Below, piece after piece: positions 18,755 to 27,486 of a stretch of 64,000 nt of DNA; positions within the stretch are counted from its first letter, which is position 1, and each line of letters begins with the position of its first letter. The position numbers and the translations under genes were made by a program. Source of the DNA: Bin87 sp963668585 (GTDB lineage: Bacteria; Chloroflexota; Dehalococcoidia; Lucifugimonadales; UBA3495); NCBI GenBank assembly GCA_963668585.1, contig OY764869.1:2294001-2358000 (forward strand), written 5' to 3'. Below the pieces are notes generated by a model that worked only from the letters and a program-made list of their open reading frames with translations, was not told the DNA's origin and did not search any database.

Positions 18755-20737
18755 CTAACCGGCTTTCAACTCCACGAGCATCCGGTCAACGTCCTCGGCC
18801 TTCAGCGACAGCATCTCCCACTCTGCCCACAGCGATTGTTCCTCTTCTTTGAGGACCCGATACCGCTCTCCCGATGCTTCCAAGGCGGTCCGGTCGTCAA
18901 ATTGGTCCGGATTGGCGAACATAGCCTCCAACTCCGAGGTCATGGTTTCCCGCTCGGTGATCGCAGCGCCAATCTCGTCGATACGGGCGGCCAGTTTGCG
19001 CGCCTGTCTTCCCAGCGCGCGCTGTTCCTCCTCTCTGGCGGTCAGAGGGCGACGAGAGCGTCGGCCGTTCTTTGCGTCGCTGGCGCCCTTAGGTTCCTTA
19101 CCGTTGAGGCTCTGCGGGGCAGGTTTGGTTTCTGCCTCCTGCTGCTTCCGGTAAACATAACTGTCGTAGTCGCCAGGGAATACCCGGGGCAATCCGCCGT
19201 CGATCTCGATTATCTTGTTGGCAACTTGCCTGATGAGCGTGCGGTCGTGCGTCACCAGGCAGATGGTTCCGTGGTAATCGCCGAGCGCGTCCGCCAGGAT
19301 CTCGCGAGATGTGATATCCAGGTGGTTAGTTGGTTCGTCCATGAGCAGGAAATTGCTGGGTTCCAGCAGGAGTTTGGCCAGCGCAACCCGTGCCTTTTCT
19401 CCGCCGGACAGCACGGAAATCGGTTTGAGAATGTCGTCGCCGCTGAACAGGAACCCGCCAAGAACCGTGCGCAGGTTCTGTTCCGATTCGGCGGGCGCAA
19501 CCTCCCTCAATTCCTCCAGCGGGTCATTTCCGGGGGACAGCAGGTCAAGCACATGTTGGGCATAGTAGGCAGACTCTACGTTGTGGCCCAGTTTTCGTTC
19601 CCCTTGGTCTATCCCCAGCGCTCCGGCCAGAATCTTCAATAAAGTGGATTTGCCAGCCCCGTTCGGCCCTACCAACGCCACCCGGTCGCCACGTTCCAGG
19701 GTCAAATTCAGACCTTGGTAAACTACGTTGTCGCCGTAAGCTTTCCCAACATTCGCCAGCGTAATGACTTCGGAACCGCTGCGCGGAGGATCGGGGAACG
19801 TGTAGCGGACCTTTTCGGTCGCGCGGGGAAGATCAATGACCTCAATTTTCTCTAGTTGCTTGATGCGGCTTTGTACCTGGCTCGCCTTGGTAGCCTTGGA
19901 GCGGAATCGGTCTATGAAGCGCATCTGCCGCTGCATCTCGCGCTCTTGCCGGGCTGCCGCGGCTTGTTTGATTTCCATCGCGCGTTCCCGCGCCACCAGA
20001 TACGCGTCGTAATTCCCCCGGTGGTGCGCCACTTCTCCCGGTTCGATGGCCAGCACCCGGTTGGCAACCTGGTTCAAAAAAGCGCGATCGTGGGACGTTA
20101 TCACAACCCCGCCGGGGAAATTGGACAGGTACTTTTCGAACCACAGGTTGGCTTCCAGGTCCAGGTGGTTGGTGGGCTCGTCCAGCAGCAGCACGTCCGG
20201 ATTCTTGAAAAGTAGCCTGGCCAAGCCGGCCCGCATGATCCAACCGCCGCTGAACTCGCTCATGTCGCGAGGGAAATCACTCTCCTTGAATCCCAGGCCC
20301 ATCAGGATCGCTTTCGCTTCGTGCTCGCGGTCCTCGCCGCCAGTGGCTTCCAACTCTAAGTCCAGAAGGGCAAGCAGTTCCATCAAATCGTGCTGTGCGT
20401 TCGGGTCCGTCGCCGCCGACAGGCTGGCTCGCGTGGCGGCGATGCGTTCGGTCACCGCAATCACCTCGCTGTTGGCATTCAGCACTTCCTGCAGCAGCGT
20501 CTGTCCTGCGAATTCCGGCGGTTCCTGCTTGAGATACCCGACCGCCGAGTTGCGCCGACCGGAGACCAAGCCGGAGTCCGAAAGGGCTTCGCCCGCGAGA
20601 ATGTCCAGGAGCGTGGTCTTTCCCGAACCGTTCGCTCCGATCAAAGCGATCCGATCGCCGGATGCGACGGAAACATCGAGGCCCCGGAACAGAGTCCGGT
20701 CTGCGTATGTTTTGCTGATGTCGGACGCAGATAGCAT
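18755..20737 (-). CDS. ABC-F family ATPase (Uup/EttA type)
   Basis: A 660-residue soluble protein with two fused ABC ATPase domains and no membrane segments, as in ABC-F translation factors that act at the ribosomal E-site. Domain 1 has Walker A GANGSGKTTLL and the degenerate signature EFSGGWIMRAGLARLLF with DVLLLDEPTNHLDLEA; domain 2 has GPNGAGKSTLLK, VLSGGEKARVALAKLLL and LLMDEPTNHLD. The interdomain linker (about residues 235-320) is Arg/Lys-rich and helical, the P-site tRNA interaction motif region. A C-terminal charged coiled coil (about 575-655) matches the Uup/YheS-type extension. A role in antibiotic resistance is possible but not indicated. Confidence 0.93.
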   Translation of the reverse strand: MLSASDISKTYADRTLFRGLDVSVASGDRIALIGANGSGKTTLLDILAGEALSDSGLVSGRRNSAVGYLKQEPPEFAGQTLLQEVLNANSEVIAVTERIAATRASLSAATDPNAQHDLMELLALLDLELEATGGEDREHEAKAILMGLGFKESDFPRDMSEFSGGWIMRAGLARLLFKNPDVLLLDEPTNHLDLEANLWFEKYLSNFPGGVVITSHDRAFLNQVANRVLAIEPGEVAHHRGNYDAYLVARERAMEIKQAAAARQEREMQRQMRFIDRFRSKATKASQVQSRIKQLEKIEVIDLPRATEKVRYTFPDPPRSGSEVITLANVGKAYGDNVVYQGLNLTLERGDRVALVGPNGAGKSTLLKILAGALGIDQGERKLGHNVESAYYAQHVLDLLSPGNDPLEELREVAPAESEQNLRTVLGGFLFSGDDILKPISVLSGGEKARVALAKLLLEPSNFLLMDEPTNHLDITSREILADALGDYHGTICLVTHDRTLIRQVANKIIEIDGGLPRVFPGDYDSYVYRKQQEAETKPAPQSLNGKEPKGASDAKNGRRSRRPLTAREEEQRALGRQARKLAARIDEIGAAITERETMTSELEAMFANPDQFDDRTALEASGERYRVLKEEEQSLWAEWEMLSLKAEDVDRMLVELKAG

Positions 20738-20927
20738 TGAGCGTTACCCGGCGAACGATTATACCATCCGCGCCAAATTCGACTCGCGCAGGGTAAGCCG
20801 GCGACAGTCCTAGCATGGTGAAGTGTCGGCAGTTAGATAGTGGATTCGACAGGCTCATCATGAGCAGGCCGAGAACGCCGCAATATCGAGCGGTTCCCAG
20901 TGCACCGGACCGATCATTGACCGGCAT

Positions 20928-21896
20928 TTACCCGTAGGACAGGCTCCGGAGTATGGCCTCCGCGCCGTCGCAGATCTCCCGCACCGCGTCGCCGGCTGCC
21001 TGTATGCTGTTGACGCTACCGACTCCCTGGCCCATGTACACCGACGTCGTTTCGGGATCATGTCGGGTGCGTCCTGCCGCGATGTCAGAGACCAACTCTT
21101 CACGATGCGCCATGATTTCATCATCGCGGTTGTCCCATCGCCGGACCAGGCGGTTGCGGTACACCCGTCCGGCGATTCCTGCCGGCCAGGGTTCGTCGCT
21201 CAGCAGGTCGTAGAGCCTGGTGTAGGCAGTGTCTGATCCGCTGGAGCGCAGGATTTGCTCCTTGAATTCCTGGGGGACCTCCACTGCTTCCGGCGTGGCT
21301 AGAAGCGCAGTTCCTAGCGACGCGCCCTCGGCGCCCGCTGCCATCACTGCCGCCAAAGCGCGCCCCGAAGCAATACCGCCGGCCGCCAGAGCCGCTACGT
21401 CGGGATGGTTCTGCACCAAGTCAACCAGCAATGGGAGCAGGTTCATTTCGCCGGTGTGTCCGCCGGCTTCGTTGCCCTGCGCCAGAAGAATATCGGCGCC
21501 GGCGTCCAATGCCAACACCGCCGCTTCGCTGGTTTGGACCTGACAAATTGTGATGGCTCCGGCATCCTTGGCACGCCTCAACCAGGGACGTGGGTCTGCG
21601 AAGGAAAATATCATCACCGGCGCCTGTTCAGACAGGGCAATCTCAAAGTTCTCGGGATTACGCTCGATCAAATGAGTAATGAAACCGATACCGAAGGGTC
21701 TGTGGGTCTGCTCGCGGATGAAGCTGATCTGGGTCTTCAACCATTCGGTTCCGAAATTATTGCTGCCCCCAAACGTGCCCAGTCCCCCGGCGCGACACAC
21801 GGCCGCCGCCAATTGCCCTCCACTGTGGTTGCTCATGGGCGCGGACATGATCGGGTAGTCCAGGCCAAGTAGGTCGGTGAACTTTGTTCGCAACAT
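20928..21896 (-). CDS. Nitronate monooxygenase / 2-nitropropane dioxygenase-like flavoprotein
   Basis: A 322-residue FMN TIM-barrel protein. It opens with LGLDYPIMSAPMSNHSGGQLAAAVCRAGGLGTFGG, then shows GADILLAQGNEAGGHTGE, where His lies at the conserved catalytic or FMN-binding position, and PDVAALAAGGIASGRALAAVMAAGAEGASLGTALLATPEA, the FMN phosphate-binding end of the barrel. Members oxidise alkyl nitronates, and relatives include FabK-type enoyl reductases; the AGGHTGE motif favours the nitronate group. It is followed upstream by the deoxyribosyltransferase-like gene on the same strand, 98 bp away. Confidence 0.9.
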   Translation of the reverse strand: MLRTKFTDLLGLDYPIMSAPMSNHSGGQLAAAVCRAGGLGTFGGSNNFGTEWLKTQISFIREQTHRPFGIGFITHLIERNPENFEIALSEQAPVMIFSFADPRPWLRRAKDAGAITICQVQTSEAAVLALDAGADILLAQGNEAGGHTGEMNLLPLLVDLVQNHPDVAALAAGGIASGRALAAVMAAGAEGASLGTALLATPEAVEVPQEFKEQILRSSGSDTAYTRLYDLLSDEPWPAGIAGRVYRNRLVRRWDNRDDEIMAHREELVSDIAAGRTRHDPETTSVYMGQGVGSVNSIQAAGDAVREICDGAEAILRSLSYG

Positions 21897-21994
21897 AACG
21901 GTTTAGATTACCTACAGACCCTTTTCAATGTCGAGTATCGGTTCCATGCGCCGGCCCAATCCGTCAGCAGGGCTGCGACCAAGCGCGTGATCCA

Positions 21995-22456
21995 TCAGGC
22001 CGCCGCCCATCGGGACAGGGCTTTCTCCGGAGCGGCCACTTCGTCCAGCGAGGTGTAGTAGTAATTTTGCCATTCGTCCGGTGGCATACCGGCAAACAGC
22101 ATCAGGTTCAGTGGGTATTCTTCGCTGTCGGTTGCCCGACGAAAGTCGTCCCGGAACAGGAATGTTGGCTTGCCCAAGGCGATGGCCATTCCCAGTTCCA
22201 CCATTACCCCTTCGTCCGGCGGCACGCCGTTCACTACCGCGAAGATGGCGTCCGCGTTCGCTACGTCCTCGAAGTCTTTTCGGGCGATGCGGTACGCCCA
22301 CCCGGGGCTCTGGAAATCCACCTGGTTGTTGCGCGCAAATGGTTCCCATACCTCCAGCCCGAGGTTTTCCAGGGCTCGGATTATCGGAGGCAGCAGCAAT
22401 CCCTTCTGCTGCGTCGAAAAACCGTAAGGATTGGCGAGGTAGATTGTTTTTGGCAT
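21995..22456 (-). CDS. Nucleoside 2-deoxyribosyltransferase-like protein
   Basis: A 153-residue protein with the family start IYLANPYGFSTQQK, an N-terminal strand-loop that binds the sugar, and later ADAIFAVVNGVPPDEGVMVELGMAIALGKPTFLFRDD. The GxxxDEGxxxELG pattern, with the catalytic Glu in VELG, is the hallmark of nucleoside 2-deoxyribosyltransferases and related N-glycosidases used in nucleotide salvage. No signal peptide. The family also contains hydrolases that act on deoxyribonucleotides, so transferase activity is not certain. It is divergent from tRNA-Gly, 85 bp away. Confidence 0.85.
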   Translation of the reverse strand: MPKTIYLANPYGFSTQQKGLLLPPIIRALENLGLEVWEPFARNNQVDFQSPGWAYRIARKDFEDVANADAIFAVVNGVPPDEGVMVELGMAIALGKPTFLFRDDFRRATDSEEYPLNLMLFAGMPPDEWQNYYYTSLDEVAAPEKALSRWAAA

Positions 22457-22524
22457 TGTCTGCGGTTATCCGTGACGGATCAGGGTCAGCAGCAGGGATG
22501 AGGGTTGGTGGCGGATTCTTGCGG

Positions 22525-22530
22525 TATAAT
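22525..22530 (+). promoter_or_regulatory. -10 box of tRNA-Gly
   Basis: A consensus TATAAT lies 11 bp before the tRNA. No good -35 at standard spacing is seen; TTGGTG at 22505-22510 is 14 bp away, rather close. Confidence 0.55.
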
Positions 22531-22541
22531 GGACAGCATCG

Positions 22542-22615
22542 GCGGGCGTAGCTTAGTGGTAAAGCCCCAGCCTTCCAAGCTGGCTACGTGGGTTCGATTC
22601 CCATCGCCCGCTCCA
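22542..22615 (+). tRNA. tRNA-Gly (anticodon TCC)
   Basis: A 74-nt cloverleaf: acceptor GCGGGCG/CGCCCGC, D-arm GCTT...AAGC, anticodon stem CCAGC/GCTGG with loop CTTCCAA giving TCC, T-arm TGGG-TTCGATT-CCCA. CCA is encoded (22613-22615). Reads GGA (and by wobble GGG) codons. Confidence 0.96.
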
Positions 22616-23371
22616 CACTTCCTGGCTACGGGGATTCCGAGCCGGAATTCGGATCGTGTTGGGCACTGGGCAGAATTGAGCCCCTCCATGAGGCGTCCCG
22701 ACAGGTTCCTGTTTATCCCCGGTACGGTGGAACAGGATTCCACCATACCGGGCGTCACCCAACTCGGAATAAATATAACCATATCGAATTAAACATCAAC
22801 CCCATCGGACGGACATAACAGATATCTGACCAATGGTTAGTGGCGGTTAGTCCACAAGGGCCCAGGCGGCGTGAGCATAAATTTCTTGCTGCCTCCTTGG
22901 GGGAGTCATTCGGCGCAAGAACGGCTGTCTGCGTTTCCCGCATCACTGTTGATGGAATGTGCTGGCTCACCCGGTGGGAGGTCGAGGTGCCCACTGCAAG
23001 CCAGTTTCGGTTTTGACCTTTTCGGGGTTGTTGCAGGCGAGTTTGAATGAAGTCTGGAAGAAATTCGCGCGCCAATGTGACGCTTCTTGACGCCTCCTCA
23101 TGATTCGGTCCCACCTAGCACCGGAACGGTTTGGGTCAGGCCGGTGCAGACTTCGGGAATTCTCTGGAAAGGGAAGCCGGGCACTCATGCCTGAGATTCA
23201 ATGAAGCATATACAATTTCCACCGCCATGCGAACCCCCAACGGCGCCTCTCGATAGGGATGGGAACAGCCACAGCGCGTTTTGCCTGCCGTAGGTTGGCT
23301 TGACGCCATGCTAGGAACGGCGCAACACGCGCAGCCGAACATAATGATACAGGGAACAGCCAGCAATGTGA
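22616..23371. other. Long stretch without a recognised gene
   Basis: About 750 bp between tRNA-Gly and the GPP34-P450 gene. Composition is more AT-rich than neighbouring genes in places. The longest open frame (minus strand, about 119 codons near 22755-23114) has no family motif that I recognise and no ribosome site, so I do not call it. Confidence 0.45.
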
Positions 23372-23491
23372 CAAGTAACGGAGGAACTCCGAGCCGTCGA
23401 GGAGATCCTACTGCTCATCCTCGATACCGATAACGGCGAGATTCGCCATACAATCCCGATTCGATCGCGCGCCGTCGCGTTTGCCGGCGCG

Positions 23492-25378
23492 GTGTTGATG
23501 GACCTTGCGCTGGAACACCGCATCGATACCACCATTGAGCATGTCATGGTCTCCGACCCGACACCGCTGGGAAACGACCTGCTTGATCCCATTCTTGCGG
23601 AAATCGCTCAAAGTAGTGAGAATCCACGCGACGCTGCCTCCTGGATCACTGACCTTGCCAAGCGCAGCGATAAAATCCGTGAGAAGGCGCTGGCGCGGTT
23701 GACCGAGCGGGGCATCCTGGCAGCGGACGCCGGCGGCCAGGTTTACCTTTCTCCAGGAGTTTCCCGCATCCGCCGTTACACGAGCCCAGATGGGACCATC
23801 ACCGAGGAAGTGCAACTCCGCATCAAGCGGACGCTCTTCAGTGGTGACATTCCGGATCCGCGGGACATCGTCATCGTCAGCCTGGCTTCCGCCTGTGGGG
23901 TATTCGAGAGCATTTTGTCACAGCACGAATTGGCCCAGGTACAAGAGAGAATTGACGTAATCTGCCGGCTGGACCTGATCGGGCGGGAGGTCGCAGCCGC
24001 AATCCGGCAGGTCGAAAACCTGACGCCACCGCCGCCGCCAGCACTCCCCACCGGCCAGATTCCGCAGCCTGCTGGGTTGCCATTGCTGGGCAACGTGTTC
24101 GGCATTGCGGGGGACCTCTGTGCCTTCCTGTTGCGGGAATACCGTCAACACGGACCGATCTTCAGGGTGCGGGCTTTGCATTACAGTTGGGTCGCTCTCG
24201 TGGGCCCCGAAGCCAACGTCTTTGCAACGCAGATCTCGCCCACTCATTTCCGATCCTGGGAACCATACCACGAGTTCAGCGCTGCCCTGGGAGCCCACCG
24301 GGTCCTTTTGGCAATGGACGGGCCCGAACATCTGCGCATGCGGCGCCTCCTCGTCAAAGGCTATTCGCCCAGGACGATGGAGTCCAATCTCGACCTCGTT
24401 CACGACATCACCCGGAACGCAATCGATGAGTGGCCTCTGGGTCAGCCCATAGGGATCCAGCACGTCATTCAGCAGATCATCACCGAACAGATCGGCATGT
24501 TCTGCAGCGGGCTGTCATCTGAAGAGTACCTCGACGACTTGATCTATTTCCTCGCCATGGTAATCCAGATGAATGTCACTAAACGTACGCCCAAGGTCAT
24601 GGAACGCTTGCCCAGGTATCGCCGGGCCAGGCGGCGGGTCACGGAGCTTTACCAACGGATAATGGAGGCTCATCAAGGGGAAAGGCGGCGGGATCAGCCG
24701 CTGGACTTTGTCGATGAACTGCTGGAAGCGAGCGAGACGGATCCGCAGTTTCTGCCGGAAACAGACCTATTTGCCAACGTCCTTGCGCCGTACCTCGTGG
24801 GCATGGATACATCCGCTAGCGTCTGCGCGTTCATGCTCTACGCTCTCATCACCAATCCGGAGATTCTGGAGCGTATGAGGGCGGAAGTTGACGCAATGTA
24901 TGATGACGGCCCGCACATTCCAGAAGGGTTGCGCGCGCTGGATGTTACCCGCCGGGTTGCCCTGGAGACGATGCGGATGTATCCGGTCGTCCCCGCTCTC
25001 AATCGCACCGTTTCCAACTCGTTCGAGTTTGCGGGATACAGGGTTCCGGCCGGCGCCCAAGTCCTGCTGGGCACCACGGTGGGCCATCACCTGGAGGAGT
25101 ACTTTCCCGAGCCCGACCGCTTCGACATTGAGCGCTATTCTCGTGGCCGCACGGAGCATCTGCAACCCGGGGCGTTCGCACCCTTCGGCGTGGACCGGCA
25201 CCGATGTATCGGCAGCGGCCTTGCGGAATTGCAGATCATCCTCACCCTGGCAATTATCGTCCATGAGGCCGACTTGGAGCTTGAGCGGCCCCAGCGCCCG
25301 CTGAAAATCAAGAGATCGCCGGCGGCACACCCCGACGACTTGGTCCGCATGCGCCTCGTGCGTCGCCGGACCCATTGA
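23492..25378 (+). CDS. GPP34-like domain fused to cytochrome P450
   Basis: From GTG 23492 the frame gives 628 residues. Residues from about 190 onward are a complete cytochrome P450: proline-rich hinge (PPPPPALPTGQIPQPAGLP), I-helix YLVGMDTSASV near 437, ExxR as ETMR at 492-495 and the heme loop FGVDRHRCIG with Cys 572. The N-terminal part resembles GPP34 (Golgi phosphoprotein 3-like): FAGAVLMDLALEHRID, a helical repeat and a LFSGDIPDPRD-like loop, then LASACGVF. The frame is open upstream to 23372 and encodes ELRAVEEILLLILDTDNGEI, the expected GPP34 N-terminus, but without a canonical start codon, so the true start may lie near 23372. Likely membrane-associated oxidation of a hydrophobic substrate. 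Followed by a phosphotransferase pseudogene and an exporter. Confidence 0.85.
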   Translation: MLMDLALEHRIDTTIEHVMVSDPTPLGNDLLDPILAEIAQSSENPRDAASWITDLAKRSDKIREKALARLTERGILAADAGGQVYLSPGVSRIRRYTSPDGTITEEVQLRIKRTLFSGDIPDPRDIVIVSLASACGVFESILSQHELAQVQERIDVICRLDLIGREVAAAIRQVENLTPPPPPALPTGQIPQPAGLPLLGNVFGIAGDLCAFLLREYRQHGPIFRVRALHYSWVALVGPEANVFATQISPTHFRSWEPYHEFSAALGAHRVLLAMDGPEHLRMRRLLVKGYSPRTMESNLDLVHDITRNAIDEWPLGQPIGIQHVIQQIITEQIGMFCSGLSSEEYLDDLIYFLAMVIQMNVTKRTPKVMERLPRYRRARRRVTELYQRIMEAHQGERRRDQPLDFVDELLEASETDPQFLPETDLFANVLAPYLVGMDTSASVCAFMLYALITNPEILERMRAEVDAMYDDGPHIPEGLRALDVTRRVALETMRMYPVVPALNRTVSNSFEFAGYRVPAGAQVLLGTTVGHHLEEYFPEPDRFDIERYSRGRTEHLQPGAFAPFGVDRHRCIGSGLAELQIILTLAIIVHEADLELERPQRPLKIKRSPAAHPDDLVRMRLVRRRTH

Positions 25379-25611
25379 CCCCGTGGTGCGAAGTGTCCGG
25401 TGAACCGGATCCGGTCAACTCCTCTGAAAGAAATCTGACGGAATCCAAGCCAATACCGCTGATCACAGAGGCCGAACAGATCACGGCCGAATGGATGCGC
25501 CGTGCGCTGGCCAGCGGCGGGGTGTCCGATTGCCCTGACGTCGCTGCCCTGGAGGTCTCCAAACTGTCCGATGTCGCCAACGCTCTGGGAAATCTATAAC
25601 GCTGTGGCCTA

Positions 25612-26448
25612 GGGGGTGTCGTCAAAACAATGTGAGGGTGATAGATTGGAGTGAGTTTGGAGGGTTCGGGGAGTATGCGAGCAGCGCACCGGCGCCACGA
25701 TATGACTGATGATGTTTGGGAGCGATTGCGGCCGCATCTGCCCGGGGGAGAGGGCAAGCAGGGCAGACCGGCCCATGACAACCGTCGGTTTATCGACGCC
25801 GTGTGCTGGATTTTGCGTACCGGAGCGCCCTGGCGGGATTTGCCGCCGGACTACGGAGACTGGAAGAACACTCACCGGCGGTTCTGCCGCTGGCGGGATC
25901 GGGGAGTGTGGTCCGGACTGCTGGAGGCGGTGATGGATGACCCTGATTTCGAATGGCTGATGATCGACGCCAGCTATATCAAGGCCCATCCCCATAGCGC
26001 TGGGGCCCGGGGTGGCAACCAGGCCATGGGCCGCACCAAAGGGGGCTGAACAGCAAGCTGCACCTGGCGGTGGACTCCCACGGGATGCCGGTCAGGCTGG
26101 GCGTTACCGAGGGCACGGAGGCCGACTCCTCCCAGGCATTGCCTCTGATCCAGGGGATCGAGGCCCAGTGCCTGCTGGCGGACAAAGCCTACGACACCAA
26201 TGAAATCATAGCCACGGCCCGGGAATTGGGCATGGACCCAGTGATACCACCGAAGAAGAACCGGAGGGAGCAGCGGGACTATGACCCGGCGCTGTACCGG
26301 TTGAGACACCTGGTGGAGAACGGTTTCCTGGAGTTCAAGCAGTGGCGCGGCGTGGCGACCCGTTATGCCAAGAGAGCCGCGTCTTACCTGGCCATCTGCC
26401 AACTCCGGGCAGTGATGGTCTGGAGCAAACTCTTTTGACGACACCCCC
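25612..26448 (+). mobile_element. IS5-family insertion sequence (IS427-like group), complete
   Basis: An 837-bp element bounded by perfect 16-bp inverted repeats, GGGGGTGTCGTCAAAA at 25612-25627 and its complement at 26433-26448. Both ends are flanked by TA (25610-25611 and 26449-26450), the TA duplication typical of IS427-type IS5 elements. It carries one transposase in two overlapping frames and has landed inside the phosphotransferase gene in the same orientation. Confidence 0.93.
25675..26438 (+). CDS. IS5-family transposase, two frames joined by -1 frameshift
   Basis: The first frame (25675-26049) begins MRAAHRRHDMTDDVWERL and carries DNRRFIDAVCWILRTGAPWRDLP and the first catalytic Asp in MIDASYIKAH. 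It ends at TGA 26047-26049. The second frame, -1 relative, continues LNSKLHLAVDSHG, then LLADKAYDTNEI (second Asp) and the Glu in RHLVENGFLEFKQWRGVATRY, completing the DDE triad. The overlap is AAAGGGGG at 26038-26045, a slippery run. This arrangement makes the full transposase only by programmed -1 frameshifting, known in IS427-type elements. It looks intact. Confidence 0.9.
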
Positions 26449-27486
26449 TAATCAACGGAGACGGCCGGGAAGCCAAACCCACATTTGTCATCGTCAAGCT
26501 GCCCAGTTCCGATGCCATGGCTTTTCGGTTCAGCGGGTGGCTGTCGCTGCACCGCCGAGAGTACGTGTTTTACCGGGAATCGCACCACGTGGCTATGTGC
26601 GCGTCCCCACTCTGTTTTACGGCGATTTCGACGCGAACAGCAACCGCTTCGTTCTGGTGCTCGAAGACCTCGGCCACATGCGCGGGATATCGCAAAGTGT
26701 GGGCGTTGACGCTGCGCGGACACGCCACGCCATACAGCAGCTCGCCGGGCTGCAGGGACGCTTCTGGGAGGCAGTAGATGATCCGGCTCTGTCCGCCTGC
26801 GTCGAATTCCTCAGCGTCAGACAAAGCCGCATCATGCAGACTGTTTACCTGCTGACCCTACCTGCAGCGTTGGACCGCTTCGGTGATCTGTTCACTGCCG
26901 AAACAAGTCGTCTCGCCCGGGAGTTCGGGTACCGGATCGCCGCCCATTTCGCTGCCCTTGCCGCCGGCCCAAAAGACCGTGATTCATGGTGATTTTCGGG
27001 CAGACAATATGCTGTTCGACGAAGGGGATCATGACAGTCCGGCCCTCATCGACTGGCAGGGTTTCGGCATTGGTTGCGGCATGTACGACGTCGCATTTTT
27101 TCTGGCCACCAGCGTTACCAGCGACGTTCGGCGCCGCATCGAGCGCGAACTCCTGGACGAGTACCACGATATCGTAAGTGGTCGCGGAGCAAAGGCCTAC
27201 ACTCGGGAGGACTGCTGGCGCAGCTATCGGCAGAATATGCTCGGTACTCTCATGCCCATGGTCATCGGCTGCGGCGCGATGGACATGACCGACCCTGCGC
27301 TGGTGAGCCAGACGCGGGAACTGCTGAGCAGGACGCTTGCCGCCATCGAGGAGTTGGACTCGTGGGAGTTCATGCCTCCCCGCGAACGGTTCCTGGCTCA
27401 CGGTTGGGGCTTCGGAACGTTGTCGCGGTGCGCATACCCCCGTACCGGCTGGCCCTTCGCCTGTTGCCTCGCCTGAAGCGTGCCGG

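Larger units (their letters stand above)
25375..27476 (+). pseudogene. Broken aminoglycoside/ecdysteroid-kinase-like phosphotransferase split by an IS element
   Basis: The N-terminal piece (25375-25599) reads ITAEWMRRALASGGVS and LEVSKLSDVANALGNL, then stops at 25597, 12 bp before the IS. After the IS the frame resumes at 26451 with PTFVIVKLPSSDAMAFRFSG and YVFYRE. Near 26585 the reading must change frame to give VRVPTLFYGDFD and FVLVLEDLGHM, and near 26965 it changes again to TVIHGDFRADNMLFDEG and LIDWQGFGIGCGMYDVAFFL. HGDFRADN and the IDWQ motif are the Brenner and DFG-like sites of the kinase fold. With an IS, a stop and two frameshifts it cannot make the normal enzyme, unless the frameshifts are sequence errors. 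It sits between the P450 and the MFS gene. Confidence 0.85.

Noticed and set aside
22755..23114. 119-codon minus-strand frame after tRNA-Gly
   Set aside because: No recognisable domain, no ribosome site, atypical composition.
25651..26438. IS transposase as two independent genes
   Set aside because: Neither half alone has the whole DDE triad, and the overlap has a slippery run, so one frameshifted product is more likely.
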